A DNA stretch of 11,523 nucleotides, from contig DATJHZ010000048.1 of NCBI GenBank assembly GCA_035493595.1, forward strand, positions 1-11,523, in the 5' to 3' direction. Position numbers and translations under genes: made by a program. Below, piece after piece: positions 1 to 6,310 of this stretch (its first letter is position 1; each line of letters starts with the position of its first letter). The notes under the pieces were generated by a model that was given only the letters and a program-made list of their open reading frames with translations, made no database searches and was not told where the DNA came from. This stretch comes from DATCRE01 sp035493595. GTDB lineage: Bacteria; Bacteroidota; Bacteroidia; Cytophagales; Cyclobacteriaceae.

Positions 1-317
1 TTGGTATTCTGAAAGGCAACGCCAAGATGATAGTCAATCTGATCGTTGATGGTTGGATTTAACCGATACGCTTTGCTAATGTATTTGGCCGCCTTTGATT
101 TTGTTTCGGAGTAAAGATAAGACAGACCAATCTTCAGGTTAACGGATGCGTCATCTGGATTTAACTCCAATGCACTTAGATATAACTCAAGCGACTTCTT
201 ATAATCTTTCTTTCCATAAAACTTGTCACCCTGTGCAACAAGGTCACCAATGCTTTGTGCCCAACATAAAACAGGCAGAAGAAGGATCAGGAGGATCTGA
301 TAGAAAAGCTTTCTCAT
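1..317 (-). CDS. Secreted TPR protein, N-terminal part only
   Basis: Reading the minus strand from the ATG at 317-315 gives 105 codons that stay open to the window edge, so the C-terminal part is missing. The first 20 residues form a clear signal peptide (charged MRK, a Leu/Ile-rich core, then LCWA before QS), so the protein is exported. Residues about 22-55 and 57-88 form two TPR-like helical repeats, with the characteristic ALELNPDDA at the end of the first. Proteins with this beginning in Bacteroidota often continue into PD40/WD40-like and OmpA-type domains of the cell envelope. That continuation is not visible here and is only a guess. No promoter could be fixed in the 194 bp upstream (318-511). 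Confidence 0.8.
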   Translation of the reverse strand, partial: MRKLFYQILLILLLPVLCWAQSIGDLVAQGDKFYGKKDYKKSLELYLSALELNPDDASVNLKIGLSYLYSETKSKAAKYISKAYRLNPTINDQIDYHLGVAFQNT

Positions 318-511
318 TACGTCAACAGCTTACTTTTGATTTAAAGTACAAAAAATACTGCATCAGTATTTGATAATGCTGTTATACTTTTCAGGTGATG
401 TAAGGTTTGTAGTGAATATGTACTGTTGAGGAGAGGAAAAGAATTTTGGAATTGCCTTTATGACTTAAGAATTACCGTTCATCCCCAACACCGCAATTTC
501 TTAATTGTAGA

Positions 512-988
512 TCAATAATCTAAAGGGATACCATTTACTTCTTCTTTTATATAAGAATCATTATCAATTGTTATTCTCCAAACGATTCCTTCATACAGAA
601 AACCATGTGGGTCAACAAAAAATTTATTAGCAGCCTTAAAGAGTTCTATACTGCTTTCTTTTTCAAAAAATATATTTGATTCAAAACCAGTATAAATTAA
701 TATAACTCGTTTTTTGTAGATCGAATAAAAACTGGGCAACCACTCGGTGATTTCATCAGCAAACATTTTACGGGTTATGTAATAATATTTTTTAGCAGGA
801 TCAATTTTTACGACAAGCACCCCACCAGGTTCCAAGTCATCCTTGTATTCAGTTAGATAATCATCTATTGCTTTTAATAAAGATTGGTTTTTCAAATTAA
901 TTTTTTGAATAATAAAAGGCTTCTGTTCAATTCTGAAAGAACATAAACAAAATAATATTGCAGTAGCAAGCAATAAGGTTTTCGTCAT
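512..988 (-). CDS. Secreted protein of unknown function
   Basis: The 158-residue product is not recognised as any named family. It starts with a likely signal peptide (MTKTLLLATAILFCLCSF). The cysteines at 14 and 16 do not sit in a good lipobox, so lipoprotein status is doubtful. The mature part is rich in aromatic and charged residues and looks like a compact mixed alpha/beta domain. It has a probable helix around residues 36-50, a strand around 55-62 (GGVLVVKID), another strand around 94-101 (RVILIYTG), and a Trp-containing strand near the end (IVWRITIDND). The gene is very AT-rich. It lies 89 bp downstream of the membrane-protein gene on the same strand and may be co-transcribed with it. 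The start is the only ATG preceding the signal-like segment. Confidence 0.7.
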   Translation of the reverse strand: MTKTLLLATAILFCLCSFRIEQKPFIIQKINLKNQSLLKAIDDYLTEYKDDLEPGGVLVVKIDPAKKYYYITRKMFADEITEWLPSFYSIYKKRVILIYTGFESNIFFEKESSIELFKAANKFFVDPHGFLYEGIVWRITIDNDSYIKEEVNGIPLDY

Positions 989-1077
989 TAGTTAATAAAT
1001 TAAACTGTAATTAAATCTTAGATATAGTTGTAAGTACTTTATGGTAAACTTGAGACGGTATTTGCTGTTTTTATTAT

Positions 1078-1515
1078 TCACTTTTTTGCCGTCCTTAATT
1101 TCTTAATTGTCTTTATTTCTATTACTACCAGCACCGATAGAAGCAAAATCATCACAACTATTATCGCTATGTAATTGAAAATATCAAGACCTGGATACCA
1201 CTCTCTAATCTGAATGAGATTAAGTATGGCTGCACAGACTAGAATAATCAAAACCAGTCCTACTATTCCATTGACTATGCTTACCAATATTGCCATCGAC
1301 CGATTTCTATCGCTTAACCTGTTAATGATCTTTGTCAAGCCTCTAAGCACACCAAGAATTGTTAAAACAACAAGAAGAGCAATCCAAGAGGGAATAATGT
1401 AATAAGTGTCATGCAGTTGAATGTCAATGTTTCGAAATTCAAACTCTGTCATTTGTCCAATTAAAATAATCCCCACAACGAAAAACGCTGTCCACCATCT
1501 AAGTTCTCTTTTCAT
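1078..1515 (-). CDS. Small four-helix membrane protein with a COX1-like LHDTYY motif
   Basis: The 145-residue protein is strongly hydrophobic, with four likely membrane helices at about 8-24, 40-58, 73-101 and 112-134 and a basic C-terminal tail. Residues 30-39 read IDIQLHDTYY. From family knowledge this closely matches the conserved segment of heme-copper oxidase subunit I (LDIVLHDTYYVVAHFHY in mitochondrial-type COX1). The following AHFH, which supplies the heme-binding histidines in the oxidase, is replaced here by IPSW, and the protein is about a quarter of subunit I length. It therefore cannot be a working oxidase subunit. Its real role is unknown. Similar short membrane proteins with this motif seem to occur in other Bacteroidota, but I cannot check that here. 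It lies between the Arr gene (88-bp gap) and the secreted-protein gene (89-bp gap), all on the minus strand. Confidence 0.75.
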   Translation of the reverse strand: MKRELRWWTAFFVVGIILIGQMTEFEFRNIDIQLHDTYYIIPSWIALLVVLTILGVLRGLTKIINRLSDRNRSMAILVSIVNGIVGLVLIILVCAAILNLIQIREWYPGLDIFNYIAIIVVMILLLSVLVVIEIKTIKKLRTAKK

Positions 1516-1522
1516 GCTGTTG

Positions 1523-1539
1523 AGTTGCTATCCGCAACT
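1523..1539. repeat. Short hairpin in the arr/membrane-protein spacer
   Basis: AGTTGC (1523-1528) and GCAACT (1534-1539) form a perfect 6-bp stem with a TATCC loop, only 8 bp upstream of the membrane-protein ATG. There is no U-tract, so it is not a convincing terminator. In a transcript read through from arr it would sit in the leader of the next gene and could affect its translation. It may also be chance. Confidence 0.35.
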
Positions 1540-1603
1540 ATATACTCTATTTAATTAAAAACTTACGGTTTCATTATATAAGAAAATTCCGGTCTCTTAA
1601 AAA

Positions 1604-2347
1604 TTAATTAACAATATCTCCTTTCGAATTGGCCAACTTTTCGCGCCATTTCTGGAGTTCCTCAGGTGTTAGTCTCACCCAATCTGTTACTTCACCAACG
1701 ATTTTTAATGGTGCTTCGGAGCGATATGAGCGTGTTGGATTACCAGGAAATTTTTTGTCTGTAACGTTCGGGTCGTTTTCAAAAGACCCCGTCGGTTCAA
1801 CTATATAAACACGTTCAGCTCCACTGCCCTTTGCTAATGCAGCCGCTAATCCCGCCCCATTAACAAGAGCTGTGAAATAAATGTGATTCATTATGAGTTC
1901 AGGTTTGTAATTAGAATTGCCCCCTGCTGTTAGTAAATCGCCAATCTGCAAATCTGCTTTCGTTCCATGATAAAAGGGACCTTTGTCAGAAGGTCTATAC
2001 TTAAACGAAGTTGCTAATTCATAATTCTTTTTTGCATTGTCAGGGTCGTTTAAGTCCTCATAGCATTTGGCTATATTGGTATATAGAGATGGGAAAGCAC
2101 TCTTAACAGTTTCGCTATCTGTTTTTAATGCGAACTCCAAAGTCGTTTCGAGCCATTTTAATTTATCAGAAACATTTTTTTGGTGTCGGGCTACGTAATG
2201 AGCTGCCATAAATTTTTCAAAGTCGTATGTCGCTTCGTTCCAGGCTTGATGAAACAGTTTACTTGCTTCTTCAGGTTTACCGATTTCTTCCATGCCCATA
2301 CCTTGAAGACAGAGCTTAACAACATTGTTGCTTGGATTGAATTCCAT
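1604..2347 (-). CDS. arr: Rifamycin ADP-ribosyltransferase (Arr) with N-terminal TPR-like domain
   Basis: The C-terminal half (about 122-247) is a full Arr domain. Such enzymes transfer ADP-ribose from NAD+ to rifamycins and inactivate the antibiotic in the cytoplasm. Visible hallmarks are FYHGT (125-129), NHIYFTA (154-160), VYIVEPTG (180-187) and the near-invariant block DPNVTDKKFPGNPT (192-205) followed by RSYR. His127, Tyr157 and Asp192 fall at one constant offset of 108 from His19, Tyr49 and Asp84 of the mycobacterial Arr (numbers from memory), so the active site looks intact. Stand-alone Arr is about 140 residues. Here about 120 extra N-terminal residues carry TPR-like helices (around 15-40 and 88-115) and no signal peptide. 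The gene follows the histidine kinase gene after 177 bp on the same strand. Rifamycin inactivation is likely but untested, and the extra domain could redirect the enzyme to another target. Confidence 0.93.
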   Translation of the reverse strand: MEFNPSNNVVKLCLQGMGMEEIGKPEEASKLFHQAWNEATYDFEKFMAAHYVARHQKNVSDKLKWLETTLEFALKTDSETVKSAFPSLYTNIAKCYEDLNDPDNAKKNYELATSFKYRPSDKGPFYHGTKADLQIGDLLTAGGNSNYKPELIMNHIYFTALVNGAGLAAALAKGSGAERVYIVEPTGSFENDPNVTDKKFPGNPTRSYRSEAPLKIVGEVTDWVRLTPEELQKWREKLANSKGDIVN

Positions 2348-2400
2348 GTTTAAATTATTTTGATTGTTAATTACAACTCACTTAGAAAAATAAAAAGTTC

Positions 2401-2532
2401 AGCTGGATTGTGCAAGTTGGAAATTTGCTTTAATACAAGTTACGCTTCGCTAAACTTGCGGCAGAATGAGATTACCGCTCATCCCTTGTCTACTACAAGT
2501 CCGTCAACTTATACAAATACGAGGTTAACTTG
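2401..2532. repeat. Spacer with multiple CAAGTT/AACTTG inverted repeats
   Basis: This stretch between the histidine kinase stop and the arr start contains CAAGTT at 2413-2418 and 2436-2441 and its complement AACTTG at 2453-2458 and 2527-2532. The pair 2436-2441/2453-2458 closes a hairpin with an 11-base loop. GCAAGTT (2412-2418) can compete by pairing with AACTTGC (2453-2459) in a longer alternative stem. A separate perfect hairpin, CTTGT/ACAAG around CTACT, lies at 2485-2499. The stretch codes for nothing convincing. It resembles dispersed non-coding sequence I believe recurs in Bacteroidota spacers, but that is unverified. It could be a decayed recombination site, a transcript-processing element or the edge of an inserted segment. 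Confidence 0.45.
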
Positions 2533-4483
2533 TGATACTATCAGAACGTGTTAGCGTAAAGAAAAAAGTACTCCCAACATCCAATGTACTTTCAACCCAT
2601 ATTTTACCTTCACTTTGTTCAACCAATTCGCGGCAAAGTGCCAGGCCTAATCCTGTCCCTTTCTCGTTGGACGTGCCCATCGAGGAATAATTCAACGAAA
2701 CATCAAAAAGATTTTTTTGACGTTTTGGTGAAATGCCAATTCCAGTATCATTTACACTAACGATTACATTGGTATCGTTCAGGCTGGCAGAGATAGTAAT
2801 GGTGCTATTAGCACGAGAGAACTTGATGCCATTAGCGATAAGATTTCGCAGTACAATATTCGTGGTTTCTCTGTCGGCAAATACAAGCGTGGCTTTTTTT
2901 ACTTGACTAACAAGGTTAATCTTTTTAGTCAGGGAACGAGACTGAACGAGTTCTATGTTATGGCGTACTAATTCTTCAAGATCAAACACTACGGTATTTA
3001 AATTCAGTCCACTCATTTGAGTGCTACTCCAGGCGAGAAGGTTTTCAATCATTTCGAGTGTTAATGAAAGATTCTTGTCAATCTGTTCGGTTAGCTGTTC
3101 TATCTCCTCTTTATTTAACGCATTATTTCTGAATAGCTGGACGAAACCATGTATCGTATTTAGCGGGCTCCTGAAATCATGACTGATAATCGATATGATT
3201 TTATCCTTTACAGAATTGAGTCGTTCAAAATGTATTTTTCCTTTGATAATGGTTGCGTTCTTTTCCTCTATCAACGCATTCCTTTCTTCCATGATACGAT
3301 TGAGGTTCTTCCAGCGATTGTTGATTATAATAAAGTAACCTGCCAACAGGGCAAGCAAAAGAGCACCAATTCCATAGATGCTCTTCTTCAATGACTCCTT
3401 CGCCATCTCCTTTTGATGCAAAGCTTGGTCTTTTTCCAGTAACTTGATTTGAAGTTCCTTACGTTCCAGATTGTACAAGTTCATCAGGTTTTCAGCTTCG
3501 CGCTTTTTTTCAATATTGAAGATGTCTTCTTTTAAAGTTATCTCCTGATTACGATAGACCAGCGCCTCGTCAAATTCCCGCAGGGCGAAGTAACATTGAT
3601 ACAAAATGTGATAGACGCCTACCAGCAACTCCTGACTTTGTACCCGCCGTAAGTTTGTCAGGCTTCTTTTAGCAAGTGTAATCCCTTCTCGATACCTGCC
3701 ACGGCTGACCATAATCTCGGCTAAAGAGTTTAAGCAAAAGGAGACTCCACCATAGTCACCAATTCGATTTGAAATAGCCATAGATTTATTTAAATACCAT
3801 AGAGCGCTATCCAGCCGATTTGTTTTTTTATAGACATCACTGATATTAAAAAGTGAAATTGCAATATTCACCGAGTCGGCCAGATTACGGCTTATGTGCA
3901 GAGCTCTGAAAGCATAATCCATAGCTACTTGATATTTCCCTGTCTGTGTATAGAGATCGGTAAGATTGATTAAAGTCGGACACATGGCAGCCTCCCCATA
4001 CTTTTCAAAGATTTTAAGGGCTCGTTTGAAATATTTAATCGCCCTTGTTGTATCCCTATAGCTCATGTAGATAATTGCAATATTACTATACATGTTTGCT
4101 GAAAGACCATCCAGATGCAACTCTTCACTCAGCCTAAGGGCCTCCAACTGGTACTTCAACGCTTCCGGGTAATTACCTTTTATTCCGAGGGCAACTCCCA
4201 TCGAAAGACAACTCAGTGCTTTGCCTTTTTTAAAGTCGATGGAATCCGCCAGGTCGAGCCCCAGGCGTGCGATCAGAATAGCACTGTCTGCATTTCGATC
4301 CCAATATTGCTTGGAGATAGAGTAATAAAGATTGACCTTGGTCGTATCGCTCGATGCGTACTTCAGTTGCTGACGTAACGCAGGAATCCGGTCTTCCTGT
4401 GCTGACACGTTAACAAAGATGATCTGCATTAATAGTATAGCTAGGATTCTCTTCACGGTACTACGAATTACAAAAAATGGCAT
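2525..4483 (-). CDS. TPR-containing transmembrane sensor histidine kinase
   Basis: A 652-residue sensor kinase. Residues 1-28 are a signal peptide ending VSA before QE, so the sensor part is periplasmic. Residues about 40-310 are a run of TPR helices (for example NIAIIYMSYRDTTRAIKYFKRAL and its neighbours), followed by a coiled coil (about 320-366) and one transmembrane helix (about 368-388). The cytoplasmic part has a second coiled coil and then a HisKA domain with phospho-acceptor His435 in ISHDFRSPLN. The HATPase_c domain has an N-box (Asn547 and Asn551 in NLIANGIKFS), a G1 box (DTGIGI, 579-584), an F-box (LFDV) and a G2 box (GTGLGLA, 609-615). It should autophosphorylate and pass the phosphate to a response regulator. 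No receiver domain is fused or encoded nearby, so it is an orphan and its signal is unknown. All catalytic boxes appear intact. Confidence 0.95.
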   Translation of the reverse strand: MPFFVIRSTVKRILAILLMQIIFVNVSAQEDRIPALRQQLKYASSDTTKVNLYYSISKQYWDRNADSAILIARLGLDLADSIDFKKGKALSCLSMGVALGIKGNYPEALKYQLEALRLSEELHLDGLSANMYSNIAIIYMSYRDTTRAIKYFKRALKIFEKYGEAAMCPTLINLTDLYTQTGKYQVAMDYAFRALHISRNLADSVNIAISLFNISDVYKKTNRLDSALWYLNKSMAISNRIGDYGGVSFCLNSLAEIMVSRGRYREGITLAKRSLTNLRRVQSQELLVGVYHILYQCYFALREFDEALVYRNQEITLKEDIFNIEKKREAENLMNLYNLERKELQIKLLEKDQALHQKEMAKESLKKSIYGIGALLLALLAGYFIIINNRWKNLNRIMEERNALIEEKNATIIKGKIHFERLNSVKDKIISIISHDFRSPLNTIHGFVQLFRNNALNKEEIEQLTEQIDKNLSLTLEMIENLLAWSSTQMSGLNLNTVVFDLEELVRHNIELVQSRSLTKKINLVSQVKKATLVFADRETTNIVLRNLIANGIKFSRANSTITISASLNDTNVIVSVNDTGIGISPKRQKNLFDVSLNYSSMGTSNEKGTGLGLALCRELVEQSEGKIWVESTLDVGSTFFFTLTRSDSITS

Positions 4484-4807
4484 TGGAGATAAATTAAACT
4501 ATAATGAAATTCGTACGGGTGAGTATCTGCCACTGTGAAGCAAGTTTATCCAAGTCTAATAAATTTAATTCAAAAACTGAACTAATACTTCCTTACTTCC
4601 TAATGAGTTCTCTCTCCATAAATATTTTCTCGCAATAAATTTAAAGCGCATATGTAAGTGATGATTCAAATATGACATCAAGGGTAAAGTATACAAAGCA
4701 CTGATCATTAGGCTTGCGTGTGCGATAACTTTCGAAAAAAATAAGGATTTATGAAATGTTTACTGAACCCTACACGCCAGCTATACCAAACATGAAGGTT
4801 GCCACAA
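4484..4807. other. Gene-free intergenic stretch
   Basis: About 324 bp between the secreted-protein stop and the histidine kinase start. I see no convincing coding frame, RNA gene or strong hairpin-plus-U-tract terminator. On the minus strand a TAGACTTG near 4550-4560 is one mismatch from the Bacteroidota -7 element TAnnTTTG. It could serve the kinase gene, but the upstream TTTG lies only about 12 bases away, shorter than the usual spacing, so I do not call it. The leader probably also holds the 3' end of the secreted-protein transcript. Confidence 0.5.
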
Positions 4808-5395
4808 TTAATAATCAAGTGATGCCAGTCGCACAGAATTTCGCTTGTTGTAAAAATCAATAATGCGAATAGCGCTGGCAGGTTCGCTGGGGTTCAACTT
4901 ATTAACAGCTATGAAGGAGAGTAACTCATTATGCGAGTTCTCTAATAATTGGGGATAGACTATTTCTCTAAAGTGCATTAACGATACCAACTGATCGTCT
5001 GACTTGAGGTAATACTGATAATCTTCTTTATCATTCAAAATTTTAAAACCTACCGATGTATTTTTTCGCTTGCGTAAAATACTCCACTCACCCTGAAGTA
5101 CAACTTCATAAAGATGAAATGCACGATGCGATACATCATCTTCTTTTACAGAAATAAATTTTCGGTTCACGTTAACGGCGTCATCATAACAACGTGCTGA
5201 TTGTATTCTATACGCCGGGTAAACTGTAACACTATCATGAATTCGAAACAGAATCAGGTCATATCCATCCTGAACAGAAAGTTCGCCAACACAAACTTTA
5301 TCAGTATCTAAAACCAGTGAGCCACTTCTCCACGTAATCTGTTGTGCATAACTCAATGAGTTGCATAACAGGAAACAAAGTACAATTGTTTTCAC
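4808..5395 (-). CDS. Secreted protein of unknown function
   Basis: The 195-residue product starts with a standard signal peptide (MKTIVLCFLLCNSLSYA, cleavage before QQ), so it is exported to the periplasm or outside. The mature part begins with a beta-rich region in which residues 22-60 read like repeated strands (SGSLVLDT, VGELSVQDGYDLILFR, DSVTVYPAYRI). This is followed by RCYDDAVNVNRKF around 68-80 and an alpha-helical C-terminal half. I have the impression of a Bacteroidota-wide family with a G-x-L/V-x-L strand start and a YPA...YYD...NRKF core, but I know no name or function for it. It stands alone, 66 bp from the HAD hydrolase gene on the same strand. Co-transcription with that gene is possible, since the gap holds no obvious terminator. 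Confidence 0.75.
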   Translation of the reverse strand: MKTIVLCFLLCNSLSYAQQITWRSGSLVLDTDKVCVGELSVQDGYDLILFRIHDSVTVYPAYRIQSARCYDDAVNVNRKFISVKEDDVSHRAFHLYEVVLQGEWSILRKRKNTSVGFKILNDKEDYQYYLKSDDQLVSLMHFREIVYPQLLENSHNELLSFIAVNKLNPSEPASAIRIIDFYNKRNSVRLASLDY

Positions 5396-5461
5396 TTCAC
5401 ATTAACATTTGGTTAATATGAATTTAACAATTTAATAAACTGAATTCAACTAAATAGTAAA

Positions 5462-6151
5462 TTATTTGATATTGAGAATTTCAAGCACATCGGGCGCATG
5501 ATCTACTAAGTGAGTATGTTTTTCTTTTAGCAATGCCTCACGTGTAAATGAACCTGACGTAACGCCAATAACAAGCCCGCAGCCTGCAGAAGTGCCTTCA
5601 TTCAAGTCAGAAGCGGTGTCTCCTACTTTTGCTACGCGCTTCACATCTTTCACACCGGTTAGTTCCATAGCGCGATAAATCATATCCGGATAAGGTCTGC
5701 CTTTCAGTACTTCATCGCTGGTAATGCTGGCGTCTATCAGATTATTTTCAAGCCACTTCAGGCGTTTCAGCAATGGCGCAGTAATAGGTCTGTCAAAGCC
5801 GGTGTCAACCGCTATCTTGATATTATTCCATTTCAATTTCTGAAACATGTTGCTAACACCTTCGCGCTCGCCTACTGATTCATCATACTCATAAAAAGAA
5901 ATCATTTCGTTAACAAAGGCTTCGTGAATCTCTGCTATCCATTCGTCATCAACGTGCCGATCGCCTGTATAACGCTTCTCTAATAATTGACGAATCGCTG
6001 TTGGCTTCGGAATGCCCATCACCTCGTTGGCATCTTCAATAGAAATTTCAACATCATGTTTAGCCAGCGCATGTTGTAATACGCGGTGAACATCTTTGTT
6101 ATCTTTAACTGTTGTACCCGCAAGATCAAATACCACCAATTCTATTTTCAT
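5462..6151 (-). CDS. Phosphonatase-like HAD hydrolase
   Basis: A HAD-superfamily hydrolase of the phosphonoacetaldehyde-hydrolase-like branch (the family called phosphonatase-like hydrolase). Motif I is FDLAGTT with nucleophile Asp9. The usual acid Asp two residues on is Ala11, as in PhnX (DxAGT). Motif II is DTG with Thr117, motif III is KGRPYPD with Lys150, and motif IV is GDTASD with Asp178 and Asp182. In the cap, MGIPKP places Lys49 where PhnX has the Schiff-base lysine (MGLLK in the Bacillus enzyme, from memory). Phosphonatase chemistry is therefore plausible, though the substrate is unproven. I chose the ATG at 6151, giving 229 residues starting MKIELVVFD. An in-frame ATG at 6196 would add 15 residues unlike the family. 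It diverges from the PhnZ-like oxygenase gene across 159 bp. Confidence 0.88.
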   Translation of the reverse strand: MKIELVVFDLAGTTVKDNKDVHRVLQHALAKHDVEISIEDANEVMGIPKPTAIRQLLEKRYTGDRHVDDEWIAEIHEAFVNEMISFYEYDESVGEREGVSNMFQKLKWNNIKIAVDTGFDRPITAPLLKRLKWLENNLIDASITSDEVLKGRPYPDMIYRAMELTGVKDVKRVAKVGDTASDLNEGTSAGCGLVIGVTSGSFTREALLKEKHTHLVDHAPDVLEILNIK

Positions 6152-6203
6152 TATCCATTTTTTTATGCAAGTTATAGTTCGGTATACGGCTGCCAAATTA
6201 TAA

Positions 6204-6233
6204 CGATGAATCTTAATTGAATTAAATACATCG
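6204..6233. promoter_or_regulatory. Near-palindromic operator candidate
   Basis: Within the divergent 159-bp gap, TTAATT-G-AATTAA (6213-6225) is a perfect 13-base odd palindrome. It is flanked by a second inverted pair, CGATG (6204-6208) and CATCG (6229-6233), with spacers of 4 and 3 bases. It lies 53-82 bp upstream of the HAD start and about 80-107 bp upstream of the oxygenase start, a sensible place for a shared regulator site. The low complexity of the AT core means chance is possible. Confidence 0.4.
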
Positions 6234-6284
6234 GATTTAATGTTTACATAAAATTCAGACGCCTTACAGCATGCTGCAATTTAT

Positions 6285-6292
6285 TACCTTTC
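6285..6292 (+). promoter_or_regulatory. Possible -7 promoter element for the PhnZ-like gene
   Basis: TACCTTTC matches the Bacteroidota -7 consensus TAnnTTTG at all but the last base and ends 18 bp before the ATG at 6311. No clear -33 TTTG is seen. A perfect 10-bp palindrome, CAGCATGCTG (6267-6276), sits just upstream, overlapping where RNA polymerase would bind, and might be an operator. Both are weak calls made by eye. Confidence 0.3.
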
Positions 6293-6310
6293 CCACCAAA
6301 TCATTTCTAT

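Noticed and set aside
146..373. Open frame on the plus strand
   Set aside because: It lies antisense to the signal peptide and TPR region of the minus-strand gene and has no recognisable protein features.
1078..1515. True cytochrome c oxidase subunit
   Set aside because: Only one motif matches, the heme-ligand histidines are absent, and the length is about a quarter of subunit I.
512..2347. Integron gene-cassette array, suggested by arr plus small genes of unknown function in one direction
   Set aside because: I find no convincing attC sites with paired R and L boxes after each gene, no integrase, and the spacers (88-89 bp) do not resemble each other.
2360..2554. Open frame on the plus strand within the arr/kinase spacer
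   Set aside because: Low-complexity product with no family features. It overlaps the kinase 3' end and is better explained by the inverted-repeat spacer.
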